Origin: JAHJDO01 sp964437505
Lineage (GTDB): Bacteria; JAHJDO01
Direction of reading: 5' to 3'
NCBI GenBank assembly: GCA_964437505.1
Contig: CAYTGU010000001.1
Coordinates: 1 to 64,000, forward strand
Length of the DNA: 64,000 nucleotides
Position numbers and translations under genes: made by a program. Shown piece by piece: positions 1 to 9,229 of the stretch (the first letter of the stretch is position 1; each line of letters starts with the position of its first letter). A model generated the notes under the pieces. The model did not search any database and was not told the origin of the DNA. It saw only the letters and a program-made list of their open reading frames with translations.

Positions 1-1
1 G

Positions 2-337
2 CGGAGGCTACTTCTTTCTAACCTTTTTTTAGACTTCTATCTAGGTTTTGGGGTAAATATGCACTCACGACCTGTGAGTAAACTAGAACATATTAAAAAT
101 TATTACAGGCATGACTACAATCCCAGAGGAGTCTGCACATATCCGTTTTTTATATGCAGAATAAATTCCGATGGAACCGTGCCTTTTTGTCTCCTAATGC
201 AGCATAAAATGGGTAATATTCGCAATGAATCTCTTATATCTATATGGAATAATACTGAATTTAAGAGGATGAGAAAAAAACTCCTATCAGGAATATATCC
301 TATATGTAAAAGATGCTGTAAATTAGCCACCTATTAG
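2..337 (+). CDS. Radical SAM/SPASM protein, C-terminal part (cut by window edge)
   Basis: The frame is open from base 2, so the ATG at 59 is internal and the gene starts outside the window. The visible 111 codons form a SPASM domain: Cys followed by PFF, then a DGTVPFC segment, a GNI segment, an IWN segment and a closing CKRCCK cluster, which is the spacing of auxiliary iron-sulfur cluster ligands. SPASM proteins are radical SAM enzymes that modify peptides or small molecules; the substrate cannot be told here because the SAM domain is missing. It is one of only two plus-strand genes and is followed closely by the promoter of the next one. Family call is firm, function unknown. Confidence 0.8.
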   Translation, partial: RRLLLSNLFLDFYLGFGVNMHSRPVSKLEHIKNYYRHDYNPRGVCTYPFFICRINSDGTVPFCLLMQHKMGNIRNESLISIWNNTEFKRMRKKLLSGIYPICKRCCKLATY

Positions 338-358
338 TCAAAAATCAAGTATTTCCAA

Positions 359-388
359 TTGACAAGGAAAGGGTATGTAATATATACT
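359..388 (+). promoter_or_regulatory. Sigma-70-type promoter for the barrel-like protein gene
   Basis: A perfect TTGACA (359-364) is followed after 18 bases by TATACT (383-388), five of six matches to the -10 consensus. It lies about 45 bases upstream of the start at 432, just after the preceding gene ends. Inferred from sequence only. Confidence 0.6.
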
Positions 389-431
389 TAAAAGCATAAA
401 AAGATATATATAGAAAGGAGGTGAAAGAGAA

Positions 432-1082
432 ATGAAATCTTTGTTTAGAGTTGGTTTAATTGCACTATTGACCGGTGTGTGTTTTAGTTTAGTGTATGCA
501 GGCGGACTTCCAAAGAAGGCATCTCAACCGCAGGAAAAAACAGCGGTAAAGCAAGTTTCTGAAAGTATAACGGCAGGCGTTTTGACTACAGCGGCAACAA
601 TAAAAGAAGCAACAACCTGCATAGGGGTTGAAAGTGTTTGGTCTCTTAGGAACAAAATGCCAAGAACTAAAATTTACGCAAGAGTTGAGCCTTCTGATGA
701 TAGATATTATCTTCTTGGAATTAGTAAGATAGATCTAAAGGCGTCAAATCCATACAAACGAAGAGATAGAAGAAACGTTCAATATCTTGAGTATGACGCG
801 CAGATTGCATCCAAATACCTCAATAACAGTCTGACACTTAGAGGCGGCATTATAAATTCGGGGGTAGGACTGGGAGTAGACTATATGCTGCCTAATGAAA
901 AAACCAGCATCACAGTTGAGGGGCACAGCGCTGTTTACAGTTCTCCGTTCTTTCTCAGAACAAACCTGAGTTATAAGATATGGGAAGATAAGGACTACTA
1001 TGTAATTGCCGGCGCAGAAGACATGCTAGATAAGCTTTCGCTAATAGCAGGTATAAAAATAGAATACGGTCTAACAAGATAG
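432..1082 (+). CDS. Secreted outer-membrane beta-barrel-like protein
   Basis: The 216-residue product starts with a clear signal peptide (KSLFRVGLIALLTGVCFSLVYA, cleavage near residue 23). A Thr/Ala-rich region follows, then from about residue 75 alternating strands such as IYARVEPSDDRYYLLGIS, SLTLRGGIINSGVGLGVDY and FLRTNLSYKIWEDKDYYVIAG. This resembles the barrel tail attached to MlaD/MCE lipid-transport proteins in some uncultured phyla, but no MCE domain is present. The start is fixed by a strong ribosome binding site (AAAGGAGGTG, 414-423). It has its own promoter and terminator, so it is monocistronic and separate from the minus-strand locus. Outer-membrane location is inferred; role unknown. 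Confidence 0.7.
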   Translation: MKSLFRVGLIALLTGVCFSLVYAGGLPKKASQPQEKTAVKQVSESITAGVLTTAATIKEATTCIGVESVWSLRNKMPRTKIYARVEPSDDRYYLLGISKIDLKASNPYKRRDRRNVQYLEYDAQIASKYLNNSLTLRGGIINSGVGLGVDYMLPNEKTSITVEGHSAVYSSPFFLRTNLSYKIWEDKDYYVIAGAEDMLDKLSLIAGIKIEYGLTR

Positions 1083-1087
1083 TTTTT

Positions 1088-1150
1088 ATGCCACAGCATA
1101 GGAAGAAAGATTCTCTGTGCTGTGGCATATATGTATAATTTAATTTTTTA
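1088..1150 (+). terminator. Hairpin terminator after the barrel-like gene
   Basis: A perfect 11-bp stem, ATGCCACAGCA (1088-1098) with TGCTGTGGCAT (1118-1128), encloses a 19-base loop. A T-rich stretch ends in TTTTTT just before 1150. The T-rich side suits the plus strand. It lies between convergent genes, so it may also slow minus-strand transcription, although that side has no T tract. Confidence 0.6.
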
Positions 1151-2116
1151 CGACTTGTTTTTTATATAATTGCTAATGATCTGCTGTTTTTTCTCTGATA
1201 ATTCCGAAAATTCAATGTCCAGTTCGTATTCATCTTTCAACAATGTCTGTCTGCACGATAGGACATTCCCCAGTATTTCATTAATTACCTCATCATTTGG
1301 AAATTGAATTTGCATTTCTATGGTTGCGCCTGTTTCCGGCACGTACTTATCTGTTCTGATACAAATGTGAGACTCACTTATATTTTTAGCATATGCCTGC
1401 TTTTCAAGCATAGGCTGTCCCGGAGCATACACAATATACTTAACAAGCAACTCCTCTTTCTCCTTTATAGTTCCCTGTTGCGAATCTTTATTTTCTTTTT
1501 CTAAAAGGGCATCAAGTTTACCAGTTCCCTGTTTAAAATTCATTATTTGCTTGCCTATGTTTATTTCATCGTTATTTTTCAATATATGTTTAAGCACTTT
1601 TTCGCCCTTAATCTTAGTGCCATTGTATGAATGAATATCGTATAATACATAGCCTTCATGTTGTGGTCGTATCTTTGCGTGGAGCCTGGATATTAATTCA
1701 TCTTCCAGTACCAGGTCATTATCTTCAGATCTTCCTATCCAGAATTCTATGTTTGGACGCAATTTGTATGTTTCTGATTCCCCGCCCTCCTTTCTCCATA
1801 TAAGCTCAGCAGGAGAAAGAGATAAAGCAACTTCTTCTTCAATTAAGCCTTTTGGTATTTTTTCATACTCATCCTCTTCCTCTTTAGTATGCTGTTTCTG
1901 CTCAAATCTCATTATTATATCAATCAATTTGTTTATCTTTGAAATGCCAACATAGACCAAAATAACAAGACATGGTATAGCAAAAATAGAAAACCCGAAT
2001 TTAAAAGGATGGTCTTTTATAAACAGCTCAGCCTTACTAACTGCAAAAACACTTGTTGAAGAAAATAAAAGTGCGATAACTTGACAACTAACTAAAAATA
2101 GCGTTTTTTTCAGCAT
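1148..2116 (-). CDS. Membrane-anchored FHA domain protein with degenerate PilZ-like domain
   Basis: 322 residues. Residues 1-25 look like a signal peptide or first membrane segment, and 40-58 are a second hydrophobic segment, so the rest should be exposed on one face of the membrane. An FHA domain (about 120-195) shows IGRSEDNDL, SRLHA with the usual S-x-x-H, and NGT; FHA domains bind phosphothreonine peptides. From about 224 to 318 the pattern fits PilZ (NIS at 245-247, IEMQIQFP, YELDIEFSEL), but the RxxxR cyclic-di-GMP motif is absent and the Gly of NxSxxG is His. It is the last gene of the minus-strand run, and its start overlaps the GT4 stop by 7 bases. A signalling role is inferred. Confidence 0.75.
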   Translation of the reverse strand: MLKKTLFLVSCQVIALLFSSTSVFAVSKAELFIKDHPFKFGFSIFAIPCLVILVYVGISKINKLIDIIMRFEQKQHTKEEEDEYEKIPKGLIEEEVALSLSPAELIWRKEGGESETYKLRPNIEFWIGRSEDNDLVLEDELISRLHAKIRPQHEGYVLYDIHSYNGTKIKGEKVLKHILKNNDEINIGKQIMNFKQGTGKLDALLEKENKDSQQGTIKEKEELLVKYIVYAPGQPMLEKQAYAKNISESHICIRTDKYVPETGATIEMQIQFPNDEVINEILGNVLSCRQTLLKDEYELDIEFSELSEKKQQIISNYIKNKS

Positions 2117-3294
2117 ATCCTTTTCCTGTACTGTTTGCTGATCTCATTATAAATATTCATGAATCTCTGTGTAATGACCTCTTTATTCAGCTGTTTAGAA
2201 ATTTTCAAAACTGTACTTTCTTTAACTCTTTTTCCCTCATCCAATATTTTTAGTATAGTATCTGCAAGAGTCCATGGAGTATCTTCGCGTATAAGAGTAA
2301 CATCTTCAGGATATTGAGTTGCCAGTTCAATACCAGCAGGATTATTGGTTGTAATAACTGGTGTTCCACATAATAATGATTCTAAGACAACATTAGCTCT
2401 GGATTCCAATATTGATGATAGAGTGTAGATATCCGAAGATGCATAAAAATCAACTAGTGTCTTATGAGCCATAACGCCTGTAAAAACTACGTTGTTTTCA
2501 AGATGTAGTGTTATAACTAATCGTTCTAATGTTTCAAAGAGTGGGCCTTCTCCTGTTAATATTAATTTTAACTTCGGACATTTTTTTATAACCTCTGGTA
2601 AACTTTTTATCAAAAGTTCGTGTCCGTATATCGGAATTAGTCCCTTAACATTTAATAATATCTCATCAGCATTAAATTTTTCTTTTAGAAATTTTGAACG
2701 TTTACCTTTTTGTTCTATAAAATAGTCACTAACCATATTAGGTATCACTTCACTTTTAGCTCCTGTATCGTTTAATAACTTATCCTGAAGGCACTTGCTA
2801 ACACAGGTAATCTTATCTACATGTAGGACAATCCTCTTAAAAAGATCAAAAAATGTTTTTTTATAGTACCAAACATCTGTTCCATGAAAAGACAGAATAA
2901 TAGGCTTCTTAAAAATCTTACCTACAACAAATCCTACAATTGTCAGATCTGTATATCCATGAATATGGATAATATCTACTTTTGGTAATTTCATAAGCAT
3001 TATTTTGAAGATATTGACTAATGTAACTAAGCGATAATAGTTGTTTAATACATAATTAACTATCCATATTTTATGTTTTCTGTGGGATAAATTCAAACTT
3101 TTTGCATACATATTTCTTATTGCGTGTATTTTTGCATTACTATTTACCCTATTCGAACTGTATTGCTCTGGAATAACAAAAGTAAAAATCTCAACCATGT
3201 TCCCTTTCTTAACCAACTCTGATGATAAATTATTACACATCATTCCAATTCCACTTGGATTAAAAAAGTGAGGTGTAATAATAGCAATTTTCAT
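2110..3294 (-). CDS. Glycosyltransferase family 4
   Basis: 394 residues with a GT-B fold: an N-terminal Rossmann half (IAIITPHFFNPSGIGMM), an HGTDVWYY segment in the acceptor half, and a C-terminal half with GEGP and the E-x7-E donor-site pair in the segment ILESRANVVLESLLCGTPV. GT4 enzymes are retaining and use nucleotide or lipid-linked sugars in the cytoplasm. The donor and linkage cannot be read from sequence. It sits between a methyltransferase and the FHA gene in the polysaccharide run. Confidence 0.88.
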   Translation of the reverse strand: MKIAIITPHFFNPSGIGMMCNNLSSELVKKGNMVEIFTFVIPEQYSSNRVNSNAKIHAIRNMYAKSLNLSHRKHKIWIVNYVLNNYYRLVTLVNIFKIMLMKLPKVDIIHIHGYTDLTIVGFVVGKIFKKPIILSFHGTDVWYYKKTFFDLFKRIVLHVDKITCVSKCLQDKLLNDTGAKSEVIPNMVSDYFIEQKGKRSKFLKEKFNADEILLNVKGLIPIYGHELLIKSLPEVIKKCPKLKLILTGEGPLFETLERLVITLHLENNVVFTGVMAHKTLVDFYASSDIYTLSSILESRANVVLESLLCGTPVITTNNPAGIELATQYPEDVTLIREDTPWTLADTILKILDEGKRVKESTVLKISKQLNKEVITQRFMNIYNEISKQYRKRIC

Positions 3295-3308
3295 AATTTA
3301 TCTTGTAA

Positions 3309-4277
3309 TTATTTCTTGCTTTTATACAAATAAAAACAGGCTAAATCACCATCGTTATTCTTATTTAACTCAGTAGCTTTGGTTTTAAAAGAGTTTATTT
3401 GGTCTTTTGAAAAGATAGATTTTCGAGGATTCTCGCAATAAGAGTTTACAGCTCTGAGAGAAATATTTTTGAGATATTGTTCGCTTCCCCAAAATTGAGA
3501 TTCGGTTGAATCAAATACGACGTCTTTTATTTGAAAACCTGCCTTGTCTGCTAATATTTGAATGCTTTTAACTGTATGTAAAAAAAAGTGACGTGGAGCA
3601 TCAAGCTGAACCCAATTAATACCATATTTTCGCCAGGCAAAAGAAGAAACAACAGGAATTCTAATTAATACATATCTATTAAATTTTAATACGCGATATA
3701 ATTCTTTGAACACAGATAAAGGTTCTCGCATATGTTCAAAAGAATCATGTAATATAATAAAATCAAACTGTTGTTTTATTTCAGATATGTTTTTTTTAAA
3801 GATTTTAAGTCCTCTTTTATAAAAAATGTCGTCATTGATGAACGGATCAATGCCTGTAAGGTTAGAAAATCCATCTTTATGCATATTAACTAGAAGATGT
3901 CCAACACCACAACCTACATCTAAAATTTTTGATTTAAATTCTATTTTAACCTTTTTAAACCAGTTATAGTAATTAGGCGTTTTGTATAGTTTTGTTAGCA
4001 ACATTCCTATAACATTCTTTTTATAAAGACAGTATTTTGCTCTTTGATGTTTAAGAAAAGACTTTAGAAAATCATCTTTAAAATAATATGGCTTTAGAAA
4101 AGAATAATAATTTTTAGGGTAATATTCTGAAAGGTTATCTGGAATTCTGTTTATTTGTAAACATCCGCATTCCCCACATTTAAAATATTCGAATTTATCT
4201 CTATAACCAAACATCATTTCGCGCACAATGTAAGATTTGTTATTAACAGTATTTTTACATATTTCACAAATAGTCAT
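3309..4277 (-). CDS. SAM-dependent methyltransferase with N-terminal zinc-binding Cys cluster
   Basis: 322 residues from the ATG at 4277, chosen because AAAGGA lies 6 bases upstream; an in-frame TTG at 4316 would extend it by 13 residues but overlaps an old gene remnant. CEIC near the N-terminus and CGEC-GC further on form a zinc-ribbon-like module. Motif I of class I methyltransferases is ILDVGCGVGHLL, with a later LHDSFEHMREPL segment. This architecture is common in polysaccharide loci, where such proteins methylate sugars or terminate chains; the target here is unknown. Confidence 0.82.
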   Translation of the reverse strand: MTICEICKNTVNNKSYIVREMMFGYRDKFEYFKCGECGCLQINRIPDNLSEYYPKNYYSFLKPYYFKDDFLKSFLKHQRAKYCLYKKNVIGMLLTKLYKTPNYYNWFKKVKIEFKSKILDVGCGVGHLLVNMHKDGFSNLTGIDPFINDDIFYKRGLKIFKKNISEIKQQFDFIILHDSFEHMREPLSVFKELYRVLKFNRYVLIRIPVVSSFAWRKYGINWVQLDAPRHFFLHTVKSIQILADKAGFQIKDVVFDSTESQFWGSEQYLKNISLRAVNSYCENPRKSIFSKDQINSFKTKATELNKNNDGDLACFYLYKSKK

Positions 4278-4293
4278 CTTGCATCCTTTTAAT

Positions 4294-4386
4294 TCACTGG
4301 CCAATCCTAGCCACAATCCTCTTTATTCTTGGTATAATTATTTTGAGGTTTAATATATTATCAAACATATAATTTATCAATCCCTG
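4294..4386 (-). pseudogene. Remnant 3' end of a lost GT2 gene
   Basis: Between two stop codons lie 30 codons ending in NLKIIIPRIKRIVARIG and a TGA. This closely matches the C-terminus of the GT4-GT2 fusion at 5992-8118 (NFKIIIPRIKGMIAGVL). No other GT2 sequence is upstream, so a related gene was deleted, leaving its tail. A separate 50-odd-codon frame (about 4372-4527, MRFFKAMYIHLKDKRN start) follows the radical SAM gene and is not recognisable. Confidence 0.6.
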
Positions 4387-4540
4387 TTACATACTTTGAA
4401 TTTTTGGACAAGCAAAAAGGGGAAAATGAATTATGTAAAAAATTCACCTGCGCATAAATCGCCAGAAAATTAATAAATTTCAAAAGTGTGTTTCTTTTGT
4501 CTTTTAAATGGATATACATTGCTTTAAAAAACCTCATTTT

Positions 4541-5995
4541 TTAACTCCATTGTCCGTCTGTCAAATACCTGTATATTCTGCACAATCTCTTTGGATGCTT
4601 CAAAAGAATAGACGCTAACAGGCGTAATGCTTTAATTGTTCGAAACAGATTATATTTTATATAATTAACATTGTTGTTCGGCGTCACTATATTAGTTTGT
4701 ATATCGTTTATCATACTCATTAATTTATCATTTGAAATATTTGTAAAATTTTGCTCCGTATTATCATTAATGTATATATCCCAATCTCTTAAAATCATTT
4801 TTTTACTCTCCAGTTCCTCAAATACACTTGTTGCAGGAAGCGGAATAAGCTTATAAACCGAGATATGATTTGGCTTTACAGCGCGTAAAAACTTGATACT
4901 TTCCATAATATCCTGCTCTGTCTCTCCTATCGTACCGACTATTATATTAGCAAGAAAACGAATACCAGCCTTTTTGGTCAGTCTGGCAGCTCTATAATTC
5001 TGCTCTACTGTTGTTTTTTTGTTTAGCTTGTCCAATACTTTCTGTGAACCTGACTCAAATCCATACTCAATCTGAACACAGCCTGCTTTCTTCATCATGC
5101 TTAACAAGTTTTTTGTAACATCATTCACCCTAGCTTGAGCACACCATTTGAGCCTCTTATGTAAGTTCTTCTTTACCATTAATTCTAAAATTTCATACGC
5201 TCTTTTTTCATTACTTAAAAACATATCATCTGTAAAATAAACACCTTCCACTTTATAATCCATAACAAGTTGTTCAAGCTCTAATAGAACACGCTCCGGA
5301 GAGAGATATCTTACTTTTTTGCCAAAAACTTTACTTCCTGCACAGAACGTGCATTTAAAAGGGCATCCTCTTGTGGTCATTACTGAAGTTGCTCTTAGCT
5401 GGTAACCTCTTATAATATTTGACGCTCTTTTAGTATAGTGCTTCATATCAAGAAGATGCCTTGCAGGGAACGGCAATAAATCAAGAGATTCTATAGAATC
5501 TCTATCAGAACTAGAAACTATCCTGCCATTATCGTCCCTATAAGATATACCTCTTATGCTACCAAGCGAGGGGGCATCTGCAAGCTCACACATTGTATAT
5601 TCCCCTTCTCCTTTAACAGCAATGTCTATTGATTCACATTCTGCAAGAACTTCTTCAGGGAATATAGACGCATGATTTCCGCCAAGAACAATCCTGATAT
5701 CAGGAAAAAGTTTTTTTACCAGTTTTGATGTACGATATGCCGGATTTATCAATGCGGTTGTTGCTGTAATCCCGACAATATCCGGTTTTATTCCCTTCAA
5801 TAGACATGTTTCTTCTTCTATTGTCTTCTGAATGTTATCTTCATGCTTATGGAATATTATCTCTTCATCTATAAGATGCACAATATGTCCTTTCTCTTCA
5901 AGAGCAGCTCCGATATATGCAATGCCCAAAGGAGGCCATATTCCATTTCCCCATTTGGGATTTTCACTTGTTGGATATATTAGGCAAATGTTCAT
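4541..5995 (-). CDS. B12-binding-domain radical SAM protein
   Basis: 484 residues. An N-terminal Rossmann-like cobalamin-type domain (about 1-150, IGLTATTALINPAYR, VLGGNHASIFPEEVL) precedes a radical SAM core with the canonical CX3CX2C motif (TTRGCPFKCTFCAGS) and a C-terminal tail. Such BchE/HpnP-type enzymes make radical C-methylations or rearrangements. Start ATGA overlaps the stop of the upstream GT4-GT2 fusion, so translation is probably coupled. It is one of four such genes in the window, each next to glycosyltransferases, which suggests work on the glycan or its lipid carrier. Family sure, reaction unknown. Confidence 0.87.
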   Translation of the reverse strand: MNICLIYPTSENPKWGNGIWPPLGIAYIGAALEEKGHIVHLIDEEIIFHKHEDNIQKTIEEETCLLKGIKPDIVGITATTALINPAYRTSKLVKKLFPDIRIVLGGNHASIFPEEVLAECESIDIAVKGEGEYTMCELADAPSLGSIRGISYRDDNGRIVSSSDRDSIESLDLLPFPARHLLDMKHYTKRASNIIRGYQLRATSVMTTRGCPFKCTFCAGSKVFGKKVRYLSPERVLLELEQLVMDYKVEGVYFTDDMFLSNEKRAYEILELMVKKNLHKRLKWCAQARVNDVTKNLLSMMKKAGCVQIEYGFESGSQKVLDKLNKKTTVEQNYRAARLTKKAGIRFLANIIVGTIGETEQDIMESIKFLRAVKPNHISVYKLIPLPATSVFEELESKKMILRDWDIYINDNTEQNFTNISNDKLMSMINDIQTNIVTPNNNVNYIKYNLFRTIKALRLLASILLKHPKRLCRIYRYLTDGQWS

Positions 5996-8118
5996 AATCT
6001 ACACAAGACCCCCGCAATCATTCCCTTTATTCTCGGTATAATTATCTTAAAATTTCTCCTTTTTATGGCAGATAGTATATGTATTGCATTCTCTATACCA
6101 AAACACCATGAGAAGCTGATTATCTGCGGAATGGTTGCATTTTTTTTCATAAAAATAATTCTGTTCCTTGTCTTATAAAAAGCTCCAAAGGGATTTTCAG
6201 AGCCACCGCTTGTTCTTGCTACTTTATGCCACAATTTTGCTCTTGGCGCAACTATGCATTTAAATCCGGCTTTTTTTGCCTTAGTACAGTAATCAACATC
6301 TTCCTGATAGTAAAAATAACTTTCATCCATTAATCCAATTTGGCTAATAACATTTTTATGTATAAGTAATGCGCAGCCGCTTATAAAGTCAGAGTCACAG
6401 ATTTCATCATATTGCCCTGTATCTTTCTTCATCCCTCCGATATGTGATGTCATGCCAGTTCTCCAGTCCATTTTACCTTTCGCAAACCACAAAGTGTTTT
6501 GTTTATCATAATAATACATTTTAGGACCTATAATACCTATTGTTAAATTAACTTTCATGGGTTTTATTAACTCGCTTAACATATCAGGCGCAGTTTTAGT
6601 ATCATTATTTAATAACAAAACACCATCAAAGCCTTCCTTTACAGCCTGTCTTATAGCTATATTGTTAGCCTCTGCAAAGCCTAGGTTAGCTTTATTTTCT
6701 ATTAGAGCTACCCATGGATAATGTTTCCTAAAATGTTCCTGAGAGCCGTCAGTAGACGCATTATCAACAATACAGACTTTATAATTATTATATGCTTGCG
6801 CTTTTATGGATTCAAGACATTCAATAGTATCTTCTCTGCCATTATGATTAAGAATTATAATAAAAACACTTGGCTCTTTAGGGTTAGAATTTTCCATGAG
6901 TATGTTTCCCTGCATTATGACTTTATTCTCAAGGCTGCTGTCTATGATCTTCTGTATGACAAAATTGTCAAGCTGCAGCTTGTTTCTCATTCCTTCTTTC
7001 ATAAGCTTTTTATATACAAAAACGAATTTCCCAAAGATCACTTCTTCCACCAAATTTCCCGTAACAAATTTTCTTGCATTTTTTCTAATAGTCTCAATTT
7101 TCTTTTTATTCCCCAAAAACTTCATTATCTCAAAAGCAATCGCTTCAGGAGTATTTTCTTTCACAACGATTCCAGTCTTTCCATTTTGAATAATCTCTTC
7201 AGCACCCTTACAGCGCGTAGAAACAACTACAGGACCCATTATCATTGCTTCTCCAACAACATGTGGACATGATTCAAGTCTGCTTCCCAGTATTTTTATT
7301 TGTGCATCTTTTAGATATTGCGAAACCTCATGGTGTTTCACATGCCCCATAAATTCAATATTTTCTTCAATCCCAAGTTCAATGCAGCGTTTTTTTAAAG
7401 AATTAAGCAAAGGTCCTTCCCCAAGAAATTTGTGCTTTACCTCAACTCCTTTTCTCTTCAGCACACCAATTGCTTCCAAAACAATATCCGCCCCGCCTAT
7501 AGGATATAAGTCCTTTACTGTTATTGTGTGATTTTCTTTTCCGCAGTATTTGTCCGGGAGAAACAGGTTTCTATTTACCTCAGTCCATATTACACCATCA
7601 ATCCTAAGCCCTTTCGTAGTTAATTCCTCTTTAAGACAATAGCTGTTGGTAATTGTAGTGTATCGTCTATTTATTGTTTTTTTCAGGTCAAGAAATTTTG
7701 CAGGGACATAGTCCCACCCATCTCTTCCTACAAATACCTGTATTACTTTTTTCTTTTTCAATCTATGCCATGCAAGTATCAAAGCCGTATTCCACAAGCT
7801 CCAACCATGGATCTCTATTATGTCGCGGTCTTCTACAAACTTTGAGATTTCCCTGTACAGCATTAAAATATCCAAAATTTTATACAAAAATCCTAACTTG
7901 TTTCTTCTAAAGAAAGGAGTTATTCTTTTTATATTTGGATGCCTGTACATCTGAGGTATTTCTTCTGTTGACATCTTCGGAGAGAACCCAATCATCTTTA
8001 CATCAATGCCCTTCTCCAATAGCCACTTAAACTTGGTCCAGTTGGAGATAGCCATTCCTACATCATCTGGAACAAGCACAGGAGAGATGATGCCTATCTT
8101 GATTTTGTTATTTGGCAT
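5992..8118 (-). CDS. Fused GT4-GT2 bifunctional glycosyltransferase
   Basis: 708 residues, two complete enzymes in one chain. Residues 1-375 are GT4: GEGP at 233-236 and the E-x7-E pair at E282/E290. After a linker (about 376-415), residues 416-708 are a GT2 of the WbbL rhamnosyltransferase type: IILNHNGRED, VDNASTDGS, the LLNNDT metal motif near 504-507 and QEDVDYC at 605-611. Donor is plausibly dTDP-L-rhamnose or 6-deoxytalose, because the rml genes lie immediately upstream in the operon; that is inference. Start overlaps the previous GT4 stop by 11 bases. I see no stop or frameshift at the join, so the fusion looks real. Confidence 0.87.
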   Translation of the reverse strand: MPNNKIKIGIISPVLVPDDVGMAISNWTKFKWLLEKGIDVKMIGFSPKMSTEEIPQMYRHPNIKRITPFFRRNKLGFLYKILDILMLYREISKFVEDRDIIEIHGWSLWNTALILAWHRLKKKKVIQVFVGRDGWDYVPAKFLDLKKTINRRYTTITNSYCLKEELTTKGLRIDGVIWTEVNRNLFLPDKYCGKENHTITVKDLYPIGGADIVLEAIGVLKRKGVEVKHKFLGEGPLLNSLKKRCIELGIEENIEFMGHVKHHEVSQYLKDAQIKILGSRLESCPHVVGEAMIMGPVVVSTRCKGAEEIIQNGKTGIVVKENTPEAIAFEIMKFLGNKKKIETIRKNARKFVTGNLVEEVIFGKFVFVYKKLMKEGMRNKLQLDNFVIQKIIDSSLENKVIMQGNILMENSNPKEPSVFIIILNHNGREDTIECLESIKAQAYNNYKVCIVDNASTDGSQEHFRKHYPWVALIENKANLGFAEANNIAIRQAVKEGFDGVLLLNNDTKTAPDMLSELIKPMKVNLTIGIIGPKMYYYDKQNTLWFAKGKMDWRTGMTSHIGGMKKDTGQYDEICDSDFISGCALLIHKNVISQIGLMDESYFYYQEDVDYCTKAKKAGFKCIVAPRAKLWHKVARTSGGSENPFGAFYKTRNRIIFMKKNATIPQIISFSWCFGIENAIHILSAIKRRNFKIIIPRIKGMIAGVLCRL

Positions 8119-9229
8119 TTAATTTATTGTATTCTGCATGCAGTTTTTTTGCTATTTCCGACCAGTCATAATTACGTGCATTTTCAATCCCATTCTTACT
8201 AAATTGCTCTCTTTTTCTGCTGTTTGAGAGAAGCTCAATTACTGCTTCTGAAAATGCTTTTGTATCTTTGGTTTTTACAAGAATACCCGTTTCGTTGTCT
8301 ATAACAACTTCAGGAATGCTTGCTGTATTAAATCCAACACATGAAAGCCCCGCTGCCTGCGCTTCCATAAACGGCATTCCAAACCCTTCATACATAGACG
8401 CGCATGTAAATAAATCCGCAGATTTATAATACAATATAACGTCTTCTACAGGAAGATGCCCAAGTAAATAGACATTTCTAATTTCCTTAGCTCTCTGTTT
8501 GATCAATTCTGAATAATCATTATTATCAAACTTCCCAATAACATAAAGACATGCTTTTGGAATTTTTTTTAAAACTAGTTCAAAGGCATTTAACAACAGA
8601 TCTAAGCCTTTATGTTTTACTATTCTTCCAACATAAAGTAATGCTGGATGATGTAAATTTAGCTTTCTCTCTTCCTTTCTAAATGCCTGAAAATCTATAC
8701 CCGGAGTAACAACTGTGCTCTCTGCAGATGATTTAGATAACAGGTAATTTTTAATAAAATTTGAATTAGTTATAACTGCATCTGATCTAGACGTATTTCT
8801 TATCATCTTCTCATTCTCTAAAATCCTGCGATCTCTTTCACGTCCTGTATAAATAGCAGGGTCTATAACACTATGATAATGATAGATAACTTTATATCCA
8901 AAAATTTTCTTATTGTTTATTACAAAATCATCCAAAGGAGGATAATGAACATCTATAACATCAGGTCTTATAATCTCTAATGCTCGCTTAAAGAATATAT
9001 TTGCGATTGGCTTCATAAAGGAGTTAGTAAATAAACTAATACGTCCTCTCGATACATTTATCGGAGTAACTACAGGTATCCTGGGATTTAAATGTTTATG
9101 TGAAGAAAACAGTGTAAGTATACTGAGGTTTGTATCCTCGTATTTACACAACTGGTTGGCATGCGCAACAATCGTATCAGGGATCCCGGCACCTTCAATA
9201 AGGCAGGTGTAGACAATAGCAATATTCAT
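8108..9229 (-). CDS. Glycosyltransferase family 4
   Basis: 373 residues with the GT-B layout: a N-terminal half including DVIDVHYPPLDD and a donor half with YVGRIVKHKGLDLLL and the E-x7-E pair in MYEGFGMPFMEAQAAG. The start overlaps the rmlB stop by 4 bases (ATGA type), so it is probably coupled to rhamnose synthesis and may use dTDP-L-rhamnose or its 4-epimer. Donor is inferred only. Confidence 0.9.
   Translation of the reverse strand: MNIAIVYTCLIEGAGIPDTIVAHANQLCKYEDTNLSILTLFSSHKHLNPRIPVVTPINVSRGRISLFTNSFMKPIANIFFKRALEIIRPDVIDVHYPPLDDFVINNKKIFGYKVIYHYHSVIDPAIYTGRERDRRILENEKMIRNTSRSDAVITNSNFIKNYLLSKSSAESTVVTPGIDFQAFRKEERKLNLHHPALLYVGRIVKHKGLDLLLNAFELVLKKIPKACLYVIGKFDNNDYSELIKQRAKEIRNVYLLGHLPVEDVILYYKSADLFTCASMYEGFGMPFMEAQAAGLSCVGFNTASIPEVVIDNETGILVKTKDTKAFSEAVIELLSNSRKREQFSKNGIENARNYDWSEIAKKLHAEYNKLNAK

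Noticed and set aside
6721..7272. 183-codon open frame on the plus strand
   Set aside because: It lies wholly opposite the GT4-GT2 fusion, has no domain pattern, and its composition is that of an antisense shadow.
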